A stretch of 64,000 nt of DNA from Massilibacteroides vaginae (GTDB lineage: Bacteria; Bacteroidota; Bacteroidia; Bacteroidales; Tannerellaceae). The stretch is from assembly GCF_900178525.1 (NCBI RefSeq), contig NZ_FXDJ01000005.1, positions 1 through 64,000 on the forward strand, read 5' to 3'. The position numbers were made by a program, and so were the translations under genes. Shown one piece after another: positions 35,901 through 44,694 of the stretch. Each line of letters begins with the position of its first letter. The stretch's first letter is position 1. Under the pieces are notes generated by a model. The model ran no database searches, was not told where the DNA came from, and saw only the letters and a list, made by a program, of their open reading frames with translations.

Positions 35901-36382
35901 GTACCATTAGTTGTTCCTTTTTCTACAATATTCGCACCAATAATTGGCTCTCCCCTCTCATCCAGAACTTCTCCTGTTATCCGTTTGTTTTTTTGTTGAG
36001 GGATTGCTGTACTATACACCTTTTTCATTAATATTATCTGCCGATCAACAACCTTATACTGGATATTAGTACTCTCAAACAAGTCTGTTAATATCTGCTC
36101 TACAGTACTTCGATCTGCCTGTATCGAGACTAATTTATCTGTTTCAAGACTTTTATCCAAAAGCAGAAACGAAAACTCGGTTTCCTGTTCTATTTTATCC
36201 AAAACCTCTTCTATAGAAATGTTTTTTACGGTGAAAGATAAAGACACAGATTGTGAGTAGGCATTTTTCGCACTGAGTTGAAAAATGGCAATAAGCATTA
36301 AAAAAAAGCTTAATCTCATTATACGACAAAGTTTTAAGAAATAATATGGAGTATTAACCCCGAATAATTTCTGGATTTTCAT
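32957..36382 (-). CDS. STN-domain SusC transporter/transducer, locus A
   Basis: This 1141-residue SusC has a signal sequence and then an STN domain (about 45-120, with SFTVKNISIEEVLDKIEQ), the part that touches FecR in the periplasm. The CarboxypepD_reg domain (ITGEVLDERGEPIIGANIVE) comes next, then the plug with DEVVVIGYGSAKKSDLTGAI, and the barrel. The STN domain marks a transporter that signals substrate binding to FecR and so to the ECF sigma factor. The locus has sigma (divergent), fecR, susC, susD and CE15. A probable antisense RNA starts within its leader. Confidence 0.94.
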   Translation of the reverse strand: MKIQKLFGVNTPYYFLKLCRIMRLSFFLMLIAIFQLSAKNAYSQSVSLSFTVKNISIEEVLDKIEQETEFSFLLLDKSLETDKLVSIQADRSTVEQILTDLFESTNIQYKVVDRQIILMKKVYSTAIPQQKNKRITGEVLDERGEPIIGANIVEKGTTNGTITDIDGRFSLEASASSILLISYIGYDPIEVQAKDGLSIRMKEDLKALDEVVVIGYGSAKKSDLTGAISSIKTENIAQQGPRNVQDILRANAAGLNIGLATDAKAEASMAIRGKGTLASNSDPLIVLDGVIYEGALADINPQDISSVDILKDASSAAVYGAKAANGVIVFTTKKGKTGKPIINANANIAIAQSASQPKILDATGFMKFRQDYNEGRNSDAYLAEFPQIFMNPFELNGVNQLDWYNYDQKTPVSSVTDEQLLTQWLSRLNFTTPEIQNYLAGKVTKWDDLVFQTALQQDYTVSVSNATDYTSQYISLNWVDREGIIDGDKYQTFRARVNVESKVTPFLTVGVNAQYAYRNESFLKSLWGQMTMIPPYASNNIDDPESLYQRRPTGLDPINPFYDNLYTDLKDVKHNINAKLYALLSLPFGIEYTLNFIPYYHFSEYFKHYSSKGENWKAIGGESTRQHSKRFNWQVDNIINWKKEFLNQHKIEVTLLANAEKAQYWYTEAHSKNYTPNDVLGYHRLQAGGVPTVSSNDTYQTGDAQMGRFFYSFDNKYMLTASVRRDGFSAFGKKNPHAVFPAVALGWVFTQEKFMKKTEEWLNYAKLRFSWGENGNREIGQYAALAQMVSGLRPYIDQTGTVYTTSQIYVNTMANYNLKWERTASYNLGLDFSVFNDLLSGSLELYTAKTNDLLVNRALPNITGFSSVTSNLGQLQNRGMEVTVNANIINNKDFSWTASGNFSFNRRKINKLYGDMVDVLDEKGNVLGQEEANDETNEWFIGQDPDRIWSYERNGVWQLDEKETAAIYGCQPGDFKYIDQNNDGIMNNKDKVFQGYKTPRFRWTLRNEVKYKDFSFSALFYSFWNYYASHQRAANNHSFPDRSSDYDFPRWTSTNPINDYARIGSKNLGTNWVNKSFIRLENISLSYNVPKEITQRVSVQNLRLSMSVQNPLVWAPDWDFWDPEGGSVTPRTFTFGISVTL

Positions 36383-36385
36383 AAT

Positions 36386-36488
36386 TTTGTATTGAATTTA
36401 ATGTTTACAATATCTTTGGAGGTTTAGTCCAAAGAAGTTAAGTTCTCCCGACAAGAGTAAGTGACCGCTTACTCTTGTCTCTCTTAAT
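36386..36488 (+). ncRNA. Candidate cis-antisense small RNA in the susC leader, locus A
   Basis: On the strand opposite to susC there is a full Bacteroides-type promoter: TTTG at 36386-36389, 21 spacer bases, and TATCTTTG at 36411-36418. About 30 bases downstream GACAAGAGTAAG and CTTACTCTTGTC (36450-36479) make a perfect 12-bp hairpin, followed by TCTCTTAATT. The expected RNA is about 60-65 bases (36424-36488), antisense to the fecR-susC gap. Bacteroides PULs are known to carry repressing antisense RNAs at this position. The T-tract is weak, so the exact end is unsure. Confidence 0.6.
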
Positions 36489-36539
36489 TGACAATTCAGT
36501 TTTTCATCATACGCTGTTTCATTTATTATTAGATTAGAT

Positions 36540-37583
36540 TTATTTCTTTTTCAACCACACGTCTATTCGTTGCTTCACTAAAGTTGAATCATTCTTCTGA
36601 ATGGGCGAACTTAGTTTCCAGGCTATAGGGGCTGCTATCTCAAGATACGAGAAAATCTGCTGTATGGTTTCATCCGTAAAAGTGACGCGAGATAAATAGT
36701 TTCCTGATTGATTGTGTTCATCATGGAGAACGATCTCAATATTGTACCGACGGCTTAATCTATCGAACACTTCATCTAACGGAGCATTACGGAATATTAT
36801 TTTCCCGTCTTTCCAGGCTAACTTCTCAGCCAGATTCGTTTCCTGAATTTTTATTATTCCTGTCTCGCTGTCAAAAAGGGATTGTTCACCGGGGAGCATT
36901 TCTTTCATTACATGATCCTTATAAAGAACGGAGACTTTTCCTTCAGCAAGCACAGTTTCTACCATTTGACTTTCCGTGTTTATATTGAATTGCGTACCGT
37001 GCGCCATCACTCTCATTCCAGAAGCGGTAGAGACATAAAATGGACTATCCTTATTTGATTCTACTTCAAAAAAACCTTCTCCCGTCAATTCTACTTCTCG
37101 TTTCTTTAAGTGATTAAGTTGAATTGGATAGCGAAGTGTTGCATTTGAATTCAACCATACTTTTGATTTATCTGGTAACTCAAATCGAGTAACCATACCA
37201 GGAGCAGAGGTAACCTCAGCAAATAAGAGTTCCTCTTGCGAATCCTCACCTATCACAAAATATAACAAGGTGAACGTTGAAATTAATAAAGGAAGGGTCA
37301 GAATCGCTGCAACACGTGTCAAAATAGAGATATATCTGCTTTTCCGATTTTTCATTCGGATTGATTTCTTTACTTCACCATATCCGGCAGAAATATCATA
37401 CAACTCCATCTCTTTTATTTTCTGCCTGAGACTAAGGGCCTGCTGAACCGCGGCTAATTCGTCTCTGGCTTCAGGATGTTCAGAAATTAGTTTTTCCACC
37501 TCTTCTCGCTCTGCAGAAGTTGCCAGGTTATTACTATACCTAAAAAACAATACTTCTTTATCTATATTTAGTTCATTTTTCAT
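36540..37583 (-). CDS. FecR-like anti-sigma factor, locus A
   Basis: The 347-residue inner-membrane protein has a cytoplasmic N-terminus that would hold the sigma factor, one membrane helix at about 91-111 (AAILTLPLLISTFTLLYFVIG region), and a periplasmic FecR domain with VTRFELPDKSKVWLNSNATL, GEGFFEV and GTQFNI. The C-terminal DUF4974-type STN-like region has APLDEVFDRLSRRYNI. It transmits the SusC signal to the divergent ECF sigma gene, whose coding start is about 100 bases away. Confidence 0.94.
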   Translation of the reverse strand: MKNELNIDKEVLFFRYSNNLATSAEREEVEKLISEHPEARDELAAVQQALSLRQKIKEMELYDISAGYGEVKKSIRMKNRKSRYISILTRVAAILTLPLLISTFTLLYFVIGEDSQEELLFAEVTSAPGMVTRFELPDKSKVWLNSNATLRYPIQLNHLKKREVELTGEGFFEVESNKDSPFYVSTASGMRVMAHGTQFNINTESQMVETVLAEGKVSVLYKDHVMKEMLPGEQSLFDSETGIIKIQETNLAEKLAWKDGKIIFRNAPLDEVFDRLSRRYNIEIVLHDEHNQSGNYLSRVTFTDETIQQIFSYLEIAAPIAWKLSSPIQKNDSTLVKQRIDVWLKKK

Positions 37584-37642
37584 TTGTCGGTATTATCCAG
37601 TTTACATCTATAAGACAATCAAGCAACAAAATAGTGCCACTA

Positions 37643-37676
37643 TTTGACAAAAATCTTTCAATCTATACTATATTTG
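37643..37676 (+). promoter_or_regulatory. Promoter of the locus A sigma gene
   Basis: TTTG at 37643-37646 and TATATTTG at 37669-37676 are 22 bases apart, near the Bacteroides optimum. The -7 element ends only five bases before the sigma ATG at 37682, so the RNA may have almost no leader. Confidence 0.65.
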
Positions 37677-37681
37677 CCATC

Positions 37682-38269
37682 ATGAGTAGCATTCCACATA
37701 CTCAAGATACAGAATTCCTATTATGGAACACAGTTGTTAACGATGATGAAAAAGCCTTTGAGAATCTATTCTGCCTTTTTTATCCGGCTCTTTCTATCTA
37801 TGCTCGAAGATATATAGAAGACCAAGCGATACGAGAGGACATTGTGCAGGATGTTTTTGTAATACTATGGGAAAGCAGGAAAAAATTAGCAATAAAAACA
37901 TCAATACGAAATTATCTGATTCTTTCTGTTCGCAACCACTGTCTAAACTATCTAAAAAAAGAGGGATTAAGTCGTCAGTATCAGGAATTTATTTCAACAG
38001 AAGAGAATAGTGATGATAATGATGTATATCTCTTATCCGAATTATATAATCTTTTTGAAAAAGCACTGAATAAATTACCGGAAACTTATCGTATCGTTTT
38101 TGAAATGCATCGTTTAGAGGGGAAAAGCTATGAAGAGATAGCGAACGAGCTCAACATCTCTGTTCGGACGGCAAAACGTTATAAAAGTCAAGTGATAGAG
38201 GTGCTTAAAGTTGAATTAAAAGATTATCTGCCGTTAATTCTCTTATTCTATCCCAGTATTATCAATTGA
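37682..38269 (+). CDS. ECF RNA polymerase sigma factor, locus A
   Basis: The start at ATG 37682 gives 195 residues; the frame extends upstream to a GTG but then runs through the promoter. Region 2 is seen in FENLFCLFYPALSIYARRYI and IREDIVQDVFVILWE; region 4 in LPETYRIVFEMHRLEGKSYEEIANELNIS, read as LPETYRIVFEMHR and YEEIANELNIS. It is released when FecR receives the SusC signal and then drives the susC operon. It lies divergent from fecR, unlike locus B where all genes are co-directional. Confidence 0.93.
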   Translation: MSSIPHTQDTEFLLWNTVVNDDEKAFENLFCLFYPALSIYARRYIEDQAIREDIVQDVFVILWESRKKLAIKTSIRNYLILSVRNHCLNYLKKEGLSRQYQEFISTEENSDDNDVYLLSELYNLFEKALNKLPETYRIVFEMHRLEGKSYEEIANELNISVRTAKRYKSQVIEVLKVELKDYLPLILLFYPSIIN

Positions 38270-38289
38270 AATACAGTTCTCTCATGAAA

Positions 38290-38327
38290 AAGGCCCTGAT
38301 TTTCTAACAATCAGGACCTCTTTATTT
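38290..38327 (+). terminator. Terminator after the locus A sigma gene
   Basis: GGCCCTGATT and AATCAGGACC form a 10-bp stem with one mismatch around TTCTAAC, followed by TCTTTATTTTT. It lies 22 bases after the stop and also separates this gene from the converging oxidoreductase gene. Confidence 0.8.
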
Positions 38328-38340
38328 TTACAGATATTTC

Positions 38341-39708
38341 TTACAATGTGTATTCTTTCCTCACATTAGGTTGTATCGTCGTTAGTTCACTAATATTTAT
38401 TGGTTTGTTTAATTCAATACTCTTTCTTGCTGCAATACCAATCAGACAAGCTAAAGCCCCGTCACGTACGCCGGCACATTGTTTCAGTGGGTCAGGCGTG
38501 TTAGGTATAAAAACCTGATCACGAAGTAGATTATCTCCTCCTCCATGCCCTGAAGTTCCGTGAGGCACTTGAATATACTCTCGTCTGTTGAAATTTTTGA
38601 AAAGGACAATTTCATCATAGTTTGCATCATTCACAGGTTTAGATTCTTGTATCCAAGCATCTATACGCCCTTTCGTTCCATTAAAAGCAATGCGATACCC
38701 CTCATACGGCGAATACGTTGTAAGCGAGTAAGAGACTTGTACACCATTTTTATATTTAATGCTGGCAGCCATCTTATCATAAATATTCACATCGTTTTTA
38801 AATACACAACCGTCACGAAGGTAACCATCGTATTTTTCATTATCGACATAGATTTTCTTATAATAGTCATTTTTTGTAATGTCCCAATAGAAGTTACACG
38901 TTTTCGTATGTTTACATGTACGACAGTTTTCTCCTCTGAATTGTCCATTTTTACCATAGAACTCCAAGGAACCCAATCCAAAGACTGTTTCCGGATCACT
39001 ATCTACCCACCAGTTTAGCAGGTCGAAGTGATGACTCGCTTTATGCACCCAAAGAGAGCCGCTTTTTTCTGTCAACCTATGCCAACGTCTGAAATAATCC
39101 GCACCATGAGAAGTATCCAGATACCAATGGAAATCAACAGAGGTAAGTTCTCCAATCTCACCGGCACGTAGAAGCTCCCATATTTTAGCTCTATGTGGAG
39201 AATACCGGTAGTTAAATGTTACCCGACATTTCTTTCCAGTTCTCTTTTCCGCATCAAGGATTGCCTGAATTTTATGTTCGTCAATTGTCATTGGTTTTTC
39301 AGTCAACACATCTGCACCCATCTCCATACCTTTAATTATAAAGTCATGGTGAGTAGCATCGACCGTCGTCACAATTAACAAATCAGGTTTTGTATCCTTC
39401 ATCATTTTCTCAAAATTCGTAAAAGTCGGACAATTTACCCCGATATACTCTTTCCCAAACGCCAAGCGCCCTTCGTTTATATCACAAAGTCCAACAAATT
39501 CAAGATAAGCAGGATAACGTTTCACTAAATCGCGTCCCCACATACCACACCCACGTGATCCTGTTCCAACAAGTGCAACTTTAAGTTTTTCGGCATTAGA
39601 TCCAACAGTTGCTGATGCCTTCAGACCATCAACAGGATTGAGCACAGTGCTTCCTGCTAATAATCCAGAAGTCACTAAAAAATCACGTCTTGAAATTTTA
39701 TTATTCAT
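38341..39708 (-). CDS. Gfo/Idh/MocA family oxidoreductase with Tat-like signal, locus B
   Basis: The 455-residue protein begins MNNKISRRDFLVTSG, a twin-arginine signal. A Rossmann domain follows with VALVGTGSRGCGMWG (about 44-58), then the conserved TEKPMTIDEHK where EKP is typical of the family. A Cys cluster, CRTCKHTKTC (near 266-275), lies in the C-terminal half and may bind metal. It ends the locus B susCD operon, 14 bases after susD. Such periplasmic enzymes act on sugars in an NAD-dependent way, in some families as glycosidases. The substrate here is unknown. Confidence 0.8.
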   Translation of the reverse strand: MNNKISRRDFLVTSGLLAGSTVLNPVDGLKASATVGSNAEKLKVALVGTGSRGCGMWGRDLVKRYPAYLEFVGLCDINEGRLAFGKEYIGVNCPTFTNFEKMMKDTKPDLLIVTTVDATHHDFIIKGMEMGADVLTEKPMTIDEHKIQAILDAEKRTGKKCRVTFNYRYSPHRAKIWELLRAGEIGELTSVDFHWYLDTSHGADYFRRWHRLTEKSGSLWVHKASHHFDLLNWWVDSDPETVFGLGSLEFYGKNGQFRGENCRTCKHTKTCNFYWDITKNDYYKKIYVDNEKYDGYLRDGCVFKNDVNIYDKMAASIKYKNGVQVSYSLTTYSPYEGYRIAFNGTKGRIDAWIQESKPVNDANYDEIVLFKNFNRREYIQVPHGTSGHGGGDNLLRDQVFIPNTPDPLKQCAGVRDGALACLIGIAARKSIELNKPINISELTTIQPNVRKEYTL

Positions 39709-39722
39709 TATAAATATCTTTA

Positions 39723-41438
39723 TTAGTTATAACCTTCATTTTGTTTGAACACATCCAAATTAGTCACCTCATACAAAGCATCTTGAGGTATAGGACGATA
39801 GATATGGTAGTCTTTAATCAGAGATATATCCGGATTTTTTTCTTTAACCCATTTCACCAACATTCCAGATCTTTTAAGCATATACCAGCGATTTAGCTCA
39901 CCACCTAATTCACGTGCTCCTTCTTCCAAAATGAATTCCATAGTCATATCAGAAGCAGTAATTTTTAATTCCTGCTCATGTCCTGTGATCAAAGCTCTTT
40001 CTCTTAATTTCGTGATTGTTTCCGCTGCCTTCTCTAATTGGCCCGTTCTTACATATGCTTCAGAAAGAGTAATATAAACCTCACCCAATCTCATAAGAAT
40101 CAAATCCTTAAAGCCTTCTTCACGCTTTGCCTCATCTCTACTCGGATCAAGATATTTTGTTAATGTATGGTGACAAGAACGGCCATTAATAGTCGGTACG
40201 CCCGTTTTCAGATCAAATAGATCTGAAATTTCATCAACAATAACTCCTTTACGATTATAGTCCTGTACATAATCTGGAGAAACCACATCTAGAGGACGGA
40301 TTAATAATGTATCTGTATAAATCGGCTCATTATTCCAGTTTTCCGGAATTCTGCACCAAGCAGTTTGGAATGTTTGCTCCCGACGTTTATCAAACTTATT
40401 AAAACAGGTAAGATAATAGTAAGTTGGCATAATGCAACGATACTCACGGCCATATACTCTGGAATGACTCCAAAGTCCATCAATATTCTGATTAGTATTC
40501 TTTGCAGATTTATTATACCATCCTACAAAATAGCGATGCAAATGGTTTGAGTCTTCGTTAGTTTCCATTCCATTATAGATGAGATCACTTGAATATTGTA
40601 TTGACCAGATAATTTCACTGTTTATCTGATTGTTCACATCAAAAATTGATGAATAGTTATCAAGCAACTTATAGTTATAATCATTAACTATAGAGTTTGA
40701 AAGCACAATCGCTTCTTCATAACATTTCTGCTTCGTATAGCCCAATTGACTAAGAATCGTGTCATCATAAGCAGCAAAAGACATCATCACCCTCATTTTT
40801 AACATCTTAACAACACCAATATTCATACGCCCAAACTTAGTATCCTGAGGGAGTCCTATTGATTTCTCCGCAACCTCAATGTCTTTAAAAATTCTTTCAT
40901 AAAAAGCCGCAATACCAGGTTGATATCCCTCAGTTATAACAGTTTGCGAAGGTGTTTCTGAATAATGGGAGGCAGGTCCCCAAGTCTCCACAATCATAAA
41001 CAGATAAAAAGCTCGCATCGCATGTGCCTCAGATGCCAGTTTTATTCTTTTTTCTTCATTGCTCATTGTAGCTTCTTGCACAAAGTGAATACTTGCATTT
41101 GCCACATTTAGTGCTCTATACAAATATTTCCAGTATTGAGAATTGAATCTATTTGAAATCAGTAACGGGTCATTATAAAGCATCGCTTCTTCATAAGGCC
41201 AACCAACTCCATTTGTAGCAAATGTCGTCAAATCCGTACCACAATCAGCAAATTTCACCATTCTTTCCACAAGATATCGATTCCTTTGGTACATACTTAA
41301 AACCAAAGCTTCTGCACCCTCCTCAGTCTTTGCATATGAATCACTAATAAGGCCTTTGGGGTTTTCCTCTAAGAATCCATCACATGAAGTTAGTCCTATA
41401 GATATCGCAACTAATAATGCTATTATATTTTTCTTCAT
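39723..41438 (-). CDS. SusD-like lipoprotein, locus B
   Basis: The 571-residue protein has a lipobox in MKKNIIALLVAISIGLTSCD. The typical SusD helices are seen (ASEAHAMRAFYLFMIVETWG and LEEGARELGGELNRWYMLKR), and RPIPQDALYEV near the end is a standard closing motif. It lies 10 bases behind susC and 14 before the oxidoreductase. It belongs to a different SusD branch from the two others in the window, with a shorter N-terminus. Confidence 0.93.
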   Translation of the reverse strand: MKKNIIALLVAISIGLTSCDGFLEENPKGLISDSYAKTEEGAEALVLSMYQRNRYLVERMVKFADCGTDLTTFATNGVGWPYEEAMLYNDPLLISNRFNSQYWKYLYRALNVANASIHFVQEATMSNEEKRIKLASEAHAMRAFYLFMIVETWGPASHYSETPSQTVITEGYQPGIAAFYERIFKDIEVAEKSIGLPQDTKFGRMNIGVVKMLKMRVMMSFAAYDDTILSQLGYTKQKCYEEAIVLSNSIVNDYNYKLLDNYSSIFDVNNQINSEIIWSIQYSSDLIYNGMETNEDSNHLHRYFVGWYNKSAKNTNQNIDGLWSHSRVYGREYRCIMPTYYYLTCFNKFDKRREQTFQTAWCRIPENWNNEPIYTDTLLIRPLDVVSPDYVQDYNRKGVIVDEISDLFDLKTGVPTINGRSCHHTLTKYLDPSRDEAKREEGFKDLILMRLGEVYITLSEAYVRTGQLEKAAETITKLRERALITGHEQELKITASDMTMEFILEEGARELGGELNRWYMLKRSGMLVKWVKEKNPDISLIKDYHIYRPIPQDALYEVTNLDVFKQNEGYN

Positions 41439-41448
41439 TTTACTTCAT

Positions 41449-44400
41449 TTAAAAAGTTATGTTTACTCCAAAATTATAACTACTTGCCACCGTGAAGTTA
41501 AAGTTTGGTGCTTCAGGTATTATATCATATTTAGTAGCTCTATACAAGTATCCGATATTTCTCATCTGAAAATATAACCGAGTCTTCTGCACGGGAATAT
41601 ATTTTGATAATAATTTATCAAAACTATATCCAAAGGTTATATCTTGCAATTTGATATGATCACCCTTTTGATATCCGTTAGCACCCCTATAAGTATCGTA
41701 TCCACTTGCCTGATCTGCTCGAGGAAAGTCATTTGTCGGATTATCCGGAGTCCAATAGTCTACAGATGGTAGCCAACGTTGACCATCCATCGTTATATCA
41801 TTATATGGAATTGCTTTTACCATATAGCCCCATCTTGAGTTGATATTAAAAGAGAAGTCAAACGCTTTATATTGTATATTTCCACCAAGAGATGCAGTCC
41901 ATTTTGGTCTTGTTTGCCCAAGAATAACTCTATCATTCGCAGCGCTAATTGATCCATCGCCATCCTGATCTTTCACCTTTATATCACCAGGTTTAGCATT
42001 GTATTTCGCGGCTTCAGTTTCTTCACCCAATTGCCAAACACCAATTTTTTCATAATCGTAGATTACTCCCATCGGCTTTCCTATAAACCATCTATTGTTC
42101 GGTAGATCTTCTCCACTAATTAATTCTAATATTTTCTCCCAGTTACGTGCCGAGTTGAATGATAAGTCAACATTCAAGTCTTTTGAACGAATAGGAGAGT
42201 AATTTAGTCCGATCTCTAATCCTTTATTCTCTGTTTTTCCTATATTCTGCCAAATCATATCAAATCCTGAAAAAGTAGGAATAGCTCTTTTCATCAGTAG
42301 GTCATCTGTACGAGTTTGATATACCTCAACATAACCGGTAAGTTTATTATTAAAAAAACCAAAATCTATTCCTGCATTCACAGTCTTAGAAATCTCCCAT
42401 CCTAAATTTAGATTAACAATTGAAGATGGACTGTATGTATAAAACTTATCCGCGGCATCTTCTCCAAAAAGATAAGCCTTTTGAGATAAACGAGCTTGGG
42501 TTTCATAAGGATTGATTGCTGTATTCCCTACTGTACCATAAGACAAGCGAAGTTTCAAGTTATCAACCCAGTCAGTTTCCGCAAGAAAAGCCTCATCTTT
42601 AATACTCCAGCCCAATCCACCAGATGGAAAGTAAGCCCATTGATTACCCTTTGCCAATCTAGACGAACCGTCCGCCCGAATAGCAACATTCAAAAAATAT
42701 TTACTCTTATAATTATAGCGAGCGCGAACTAACCCGGAAGCTAATGCCCAATCTTCATAAGTACTATTAATTTTTATGTTTTCTGTATTACTTGCCAAAT
42801 TATGGTATGTGGTATATTCTACCGGTTGATTATTTCCTGATAGATTCGAAAGATCATACTTATAGCTCTGAATCTCACCAACAAGGTCAACAGCCAAATG
42901 ATGATCCCCAAATGTATTATCATATGAAATAATATTATTTATCGTATATTGGTCAGAATTACTATAATCCTTGCCCGACACCGTTTTAACCCCTTTATTG
43001 AAATAGGCATTTTTACCGTAGAAATATCCTGTTTTATTATCCGAAAATGTAAAACCGGCATTTGTCTGCATGTTTAACCATTTGGTTATTGTGATATTCG
43101 AAGTGAAATTCAAATTCAGCGTATTCCTTTGCTTATCATCAGCATATTGACCAGGAACATAGTCGGAAAGAGGGTTATACCCAGATGTATTCAATGGATT
43201 TGGGAAATAATTAATTGTTCCATCATCATGATATGGTCTGGATAAGGGAGTCATATATAAAACTTCTGTATTTTCTTGTCTGTCTTTATGAGAAAGCCTG
43301 AAATCAGATACATTATTACGACGTAACCGAACCGTTGTTCCAAGCTTCCAAAAACTGGCAAGTTCATGATCTGTCGTTAGAGAAATGTTAATATTCTCCA
43401 TATCATTAGTCTCATAATACCCTTCCTCCTTATCATATTTAAGAGATAAAAACAACTTTGTTTTTTCGCCGCTATTTCCGACACTCAAATGATAACTCTG
43501 TGTTAAAGCATCTCTATACATCAAATCCTGCCAGTTAGTATACTCGCCTTTATTTATAACGTCAAGTTCTGAAGCAGTAAACACATCTTCGTCAGTAAAA
43601 GGTTTATCCCAACCATGTGCATATCTGTATCCATCACGCCTAAACTGGACATATTCCTCGCCAGATTGAAGAGGCATCATGTGTGGAACATTTAGCCCCA
43701 TATAAGCATTGAAACTCACTTCACGCTTCACACCGCTCTTTGCTCTTTTTGTTGTTACCAAAACAACTCCATTTGCTCCCATGGACCCATAGATTGCAGA
43801 ACTCGCAGCATCTTTCAACACCTCTATTGATTCTATATCATAGGTATTTATATTACTTAGGCTACCAGGAATACCGTCAACAATAATAAGAGGATTATTT
43901 CCTGCATTCAATGATCTGGAGCCACGAATCAATATTCCTTGGTCATCTCCAGGGAAACGGGCAGATTGAACATCTACTCCAGCAACTTTTCCTTGTAATA
44001 CATCTTTCACATTACTTGTCGAGGCACTGCTAAACGCGGTACCCTTCACATTGGCCATAGCACTTACAATATCTCTTTTACGAGAAGTTCCATAACCAAC
44101 TACTACAATTTCATCTAAAGCTTTAGTATCTTCAGTCAGAGTAATATCAAATGTTTTCTTATTATTAAGCCTCTCTTCAAATGAGTTGTAACCTATATAA
44201 GAGACAAGAAGCACGCCAGACTCCGGCACATCCAGACTAAACTTTCCGTCCATATCCGTTATTGTACCAATAGTTGTTCCTTTTACGGAAACATTTGCTC
44301 CGATCACAGATTCTCCGGAATTATCTAAAATAGTTCCTGTGATTTTTTTCAGTTTTGTCTGAACGGGTTTAGGCATTAAGGCTATTTGCTTATTTGTGAT

Positions 44401-44694
44401 TTCAAAAGTTAAATTCGTAGAACTAAGTAAGGCTGTCATTACCTCTTCTATACCTTTTTGATTTATATTCAGAGAAACCTTTTGTGTCAAGTCTGTTTTA
44501 TTCACGTCATAAAAAAAGGTATAACTGCTTGTTGCTTGTATTCTTCCTATTGCGTCTGAAAGTTCTATCTCAGAGAATGACAAGGTTATCTTTTCTGGAG
44601 TTTTTTGTGCATTTATATTGCAAACAAGAGTAAACAAAAGCGCATAGGAAAGAAAAACTATTCTCTTATTCAGAAATATTTTTATCTTATTCAT
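41449..44694 (-). CDS. STN-domain SusC transporter/transducer, locus B
   Basis: The ATG at 44694 gives MNKIKIFLNKRIVFLSYALL, a signal sequence; a longer frame adds 14 residues without purpose. The 1081-residue protein has STN (about 33-108, ITLSFSEIELSDAIGRI), the CarboxypepD_reg domain (ITGTILDNSGESVIGANVSV), the plug (DEIVVVGYGTSRKRDIVSAM) and the barrel ending in FNFTVASSYNFGVNITF. The STN domain couples it to the FecR encoded upstream. An antisense -7 element overlaps the start codon. Confidence 0.94.
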   Translation of the reverse strand: MNKIKIFLNKRIVFLSYALLFTLVCNINAQKTPEKITLSFSEIELSDAIGRIQATSSYTFFYDVNKTDLTQKVSLNINQKGIEEVMTALLSSTNLTFEITNKQIALMPKPVQTKLKKITGTILDNSGESVIGANVSVKGTTIGTITDMDGKFSLDVPESGVLLVSYIGYNSFEERLNNKKTFDITLTEDTKALDEIVVVGYGTSRKRDIVSAMANVKGTAFSSASTSNVKDVLQGKVAGVDVQSARFPGDDQGILIRGSRSLNAGNNPLIIVDGIPGSLSNINTYDIESIEVLKDAASSAIYGSMGANGVVLVTTKRAKSGVKREVSFNAYMGLNVPHMMPLQSGEEYVQFRRDGYRYAHGWDKPFTDEDVFTASELDVINKGEYTNWQDLMYRDALTQSYHLSVGNSGEKTKLFLSLKYDKEEGYYETNDMENINISLTTDHELASFWKLGTTVRLRRNNVSDFRLSHKDRQENTEVLYMTPLSRPYHDDGTINYFPNPLNTSGYNPLSDYVPGQYADDKQRNTLNLNFTSNITITKWLNMQTNAGFTFSDNKTGYFYGKNAYFNKGVKTVSGKDYSNSDQYTINNIISYDNTFGDHHLAVDLVGEIQSYKYDLSNLSGNNQPVEYTTYHNLASNTENIKINSTYEDWALASGLVRARYNYKSKYFLNVAIRADGSSRLAKGNQWAYFPSGGLGWSIKDEAFLAETDWVDNLKLRLSYGTVGNTAINPYETQARLSQKAYLFGEDAADKFYTYSPSSIVNLNLGWEISKTVNAGIDFGFFNNKLTGYVEVYQTRTDDLLMKRAIPTFSGFDMIWQNIGKTENKGLEIGLNYSPIRSKDLNVDLSFNSARNWEKILELISGEDLPNNRWFIGKPMGVIYDYEKIGVWQLGEETEAAKYNAKPGDIKVKDQDGDGSISAANDRVILGQTRPKWTASLGGNIQYKAFDFSFNINSRWGYMVKAIPYNDITMDGQRWLPSVDYWTPDNPTNDFPRADQASGYDTYRGANGYQKGDHIKLQDITFGYSFDKLLSKYIPVQKTRLYFQMRNIGYLYRATKYDIIPEAPNFNFTVASSYNFGVNITF

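Noticed and set aside
36450-36479. Terminator of the fecR transcript on the minus strand
   Set aside because: On the minus strand the hairpin is followed by GGGAGAAC and not by a T-run; a plus-strand role fits better, although the plus-strand T-tract is also weak.
41630-41642. AAAGGTTAT inside susC of locus B as another repeat copy
   Set aside because: It is a single partial match in coding sequence, without a second unit 21 bp away.
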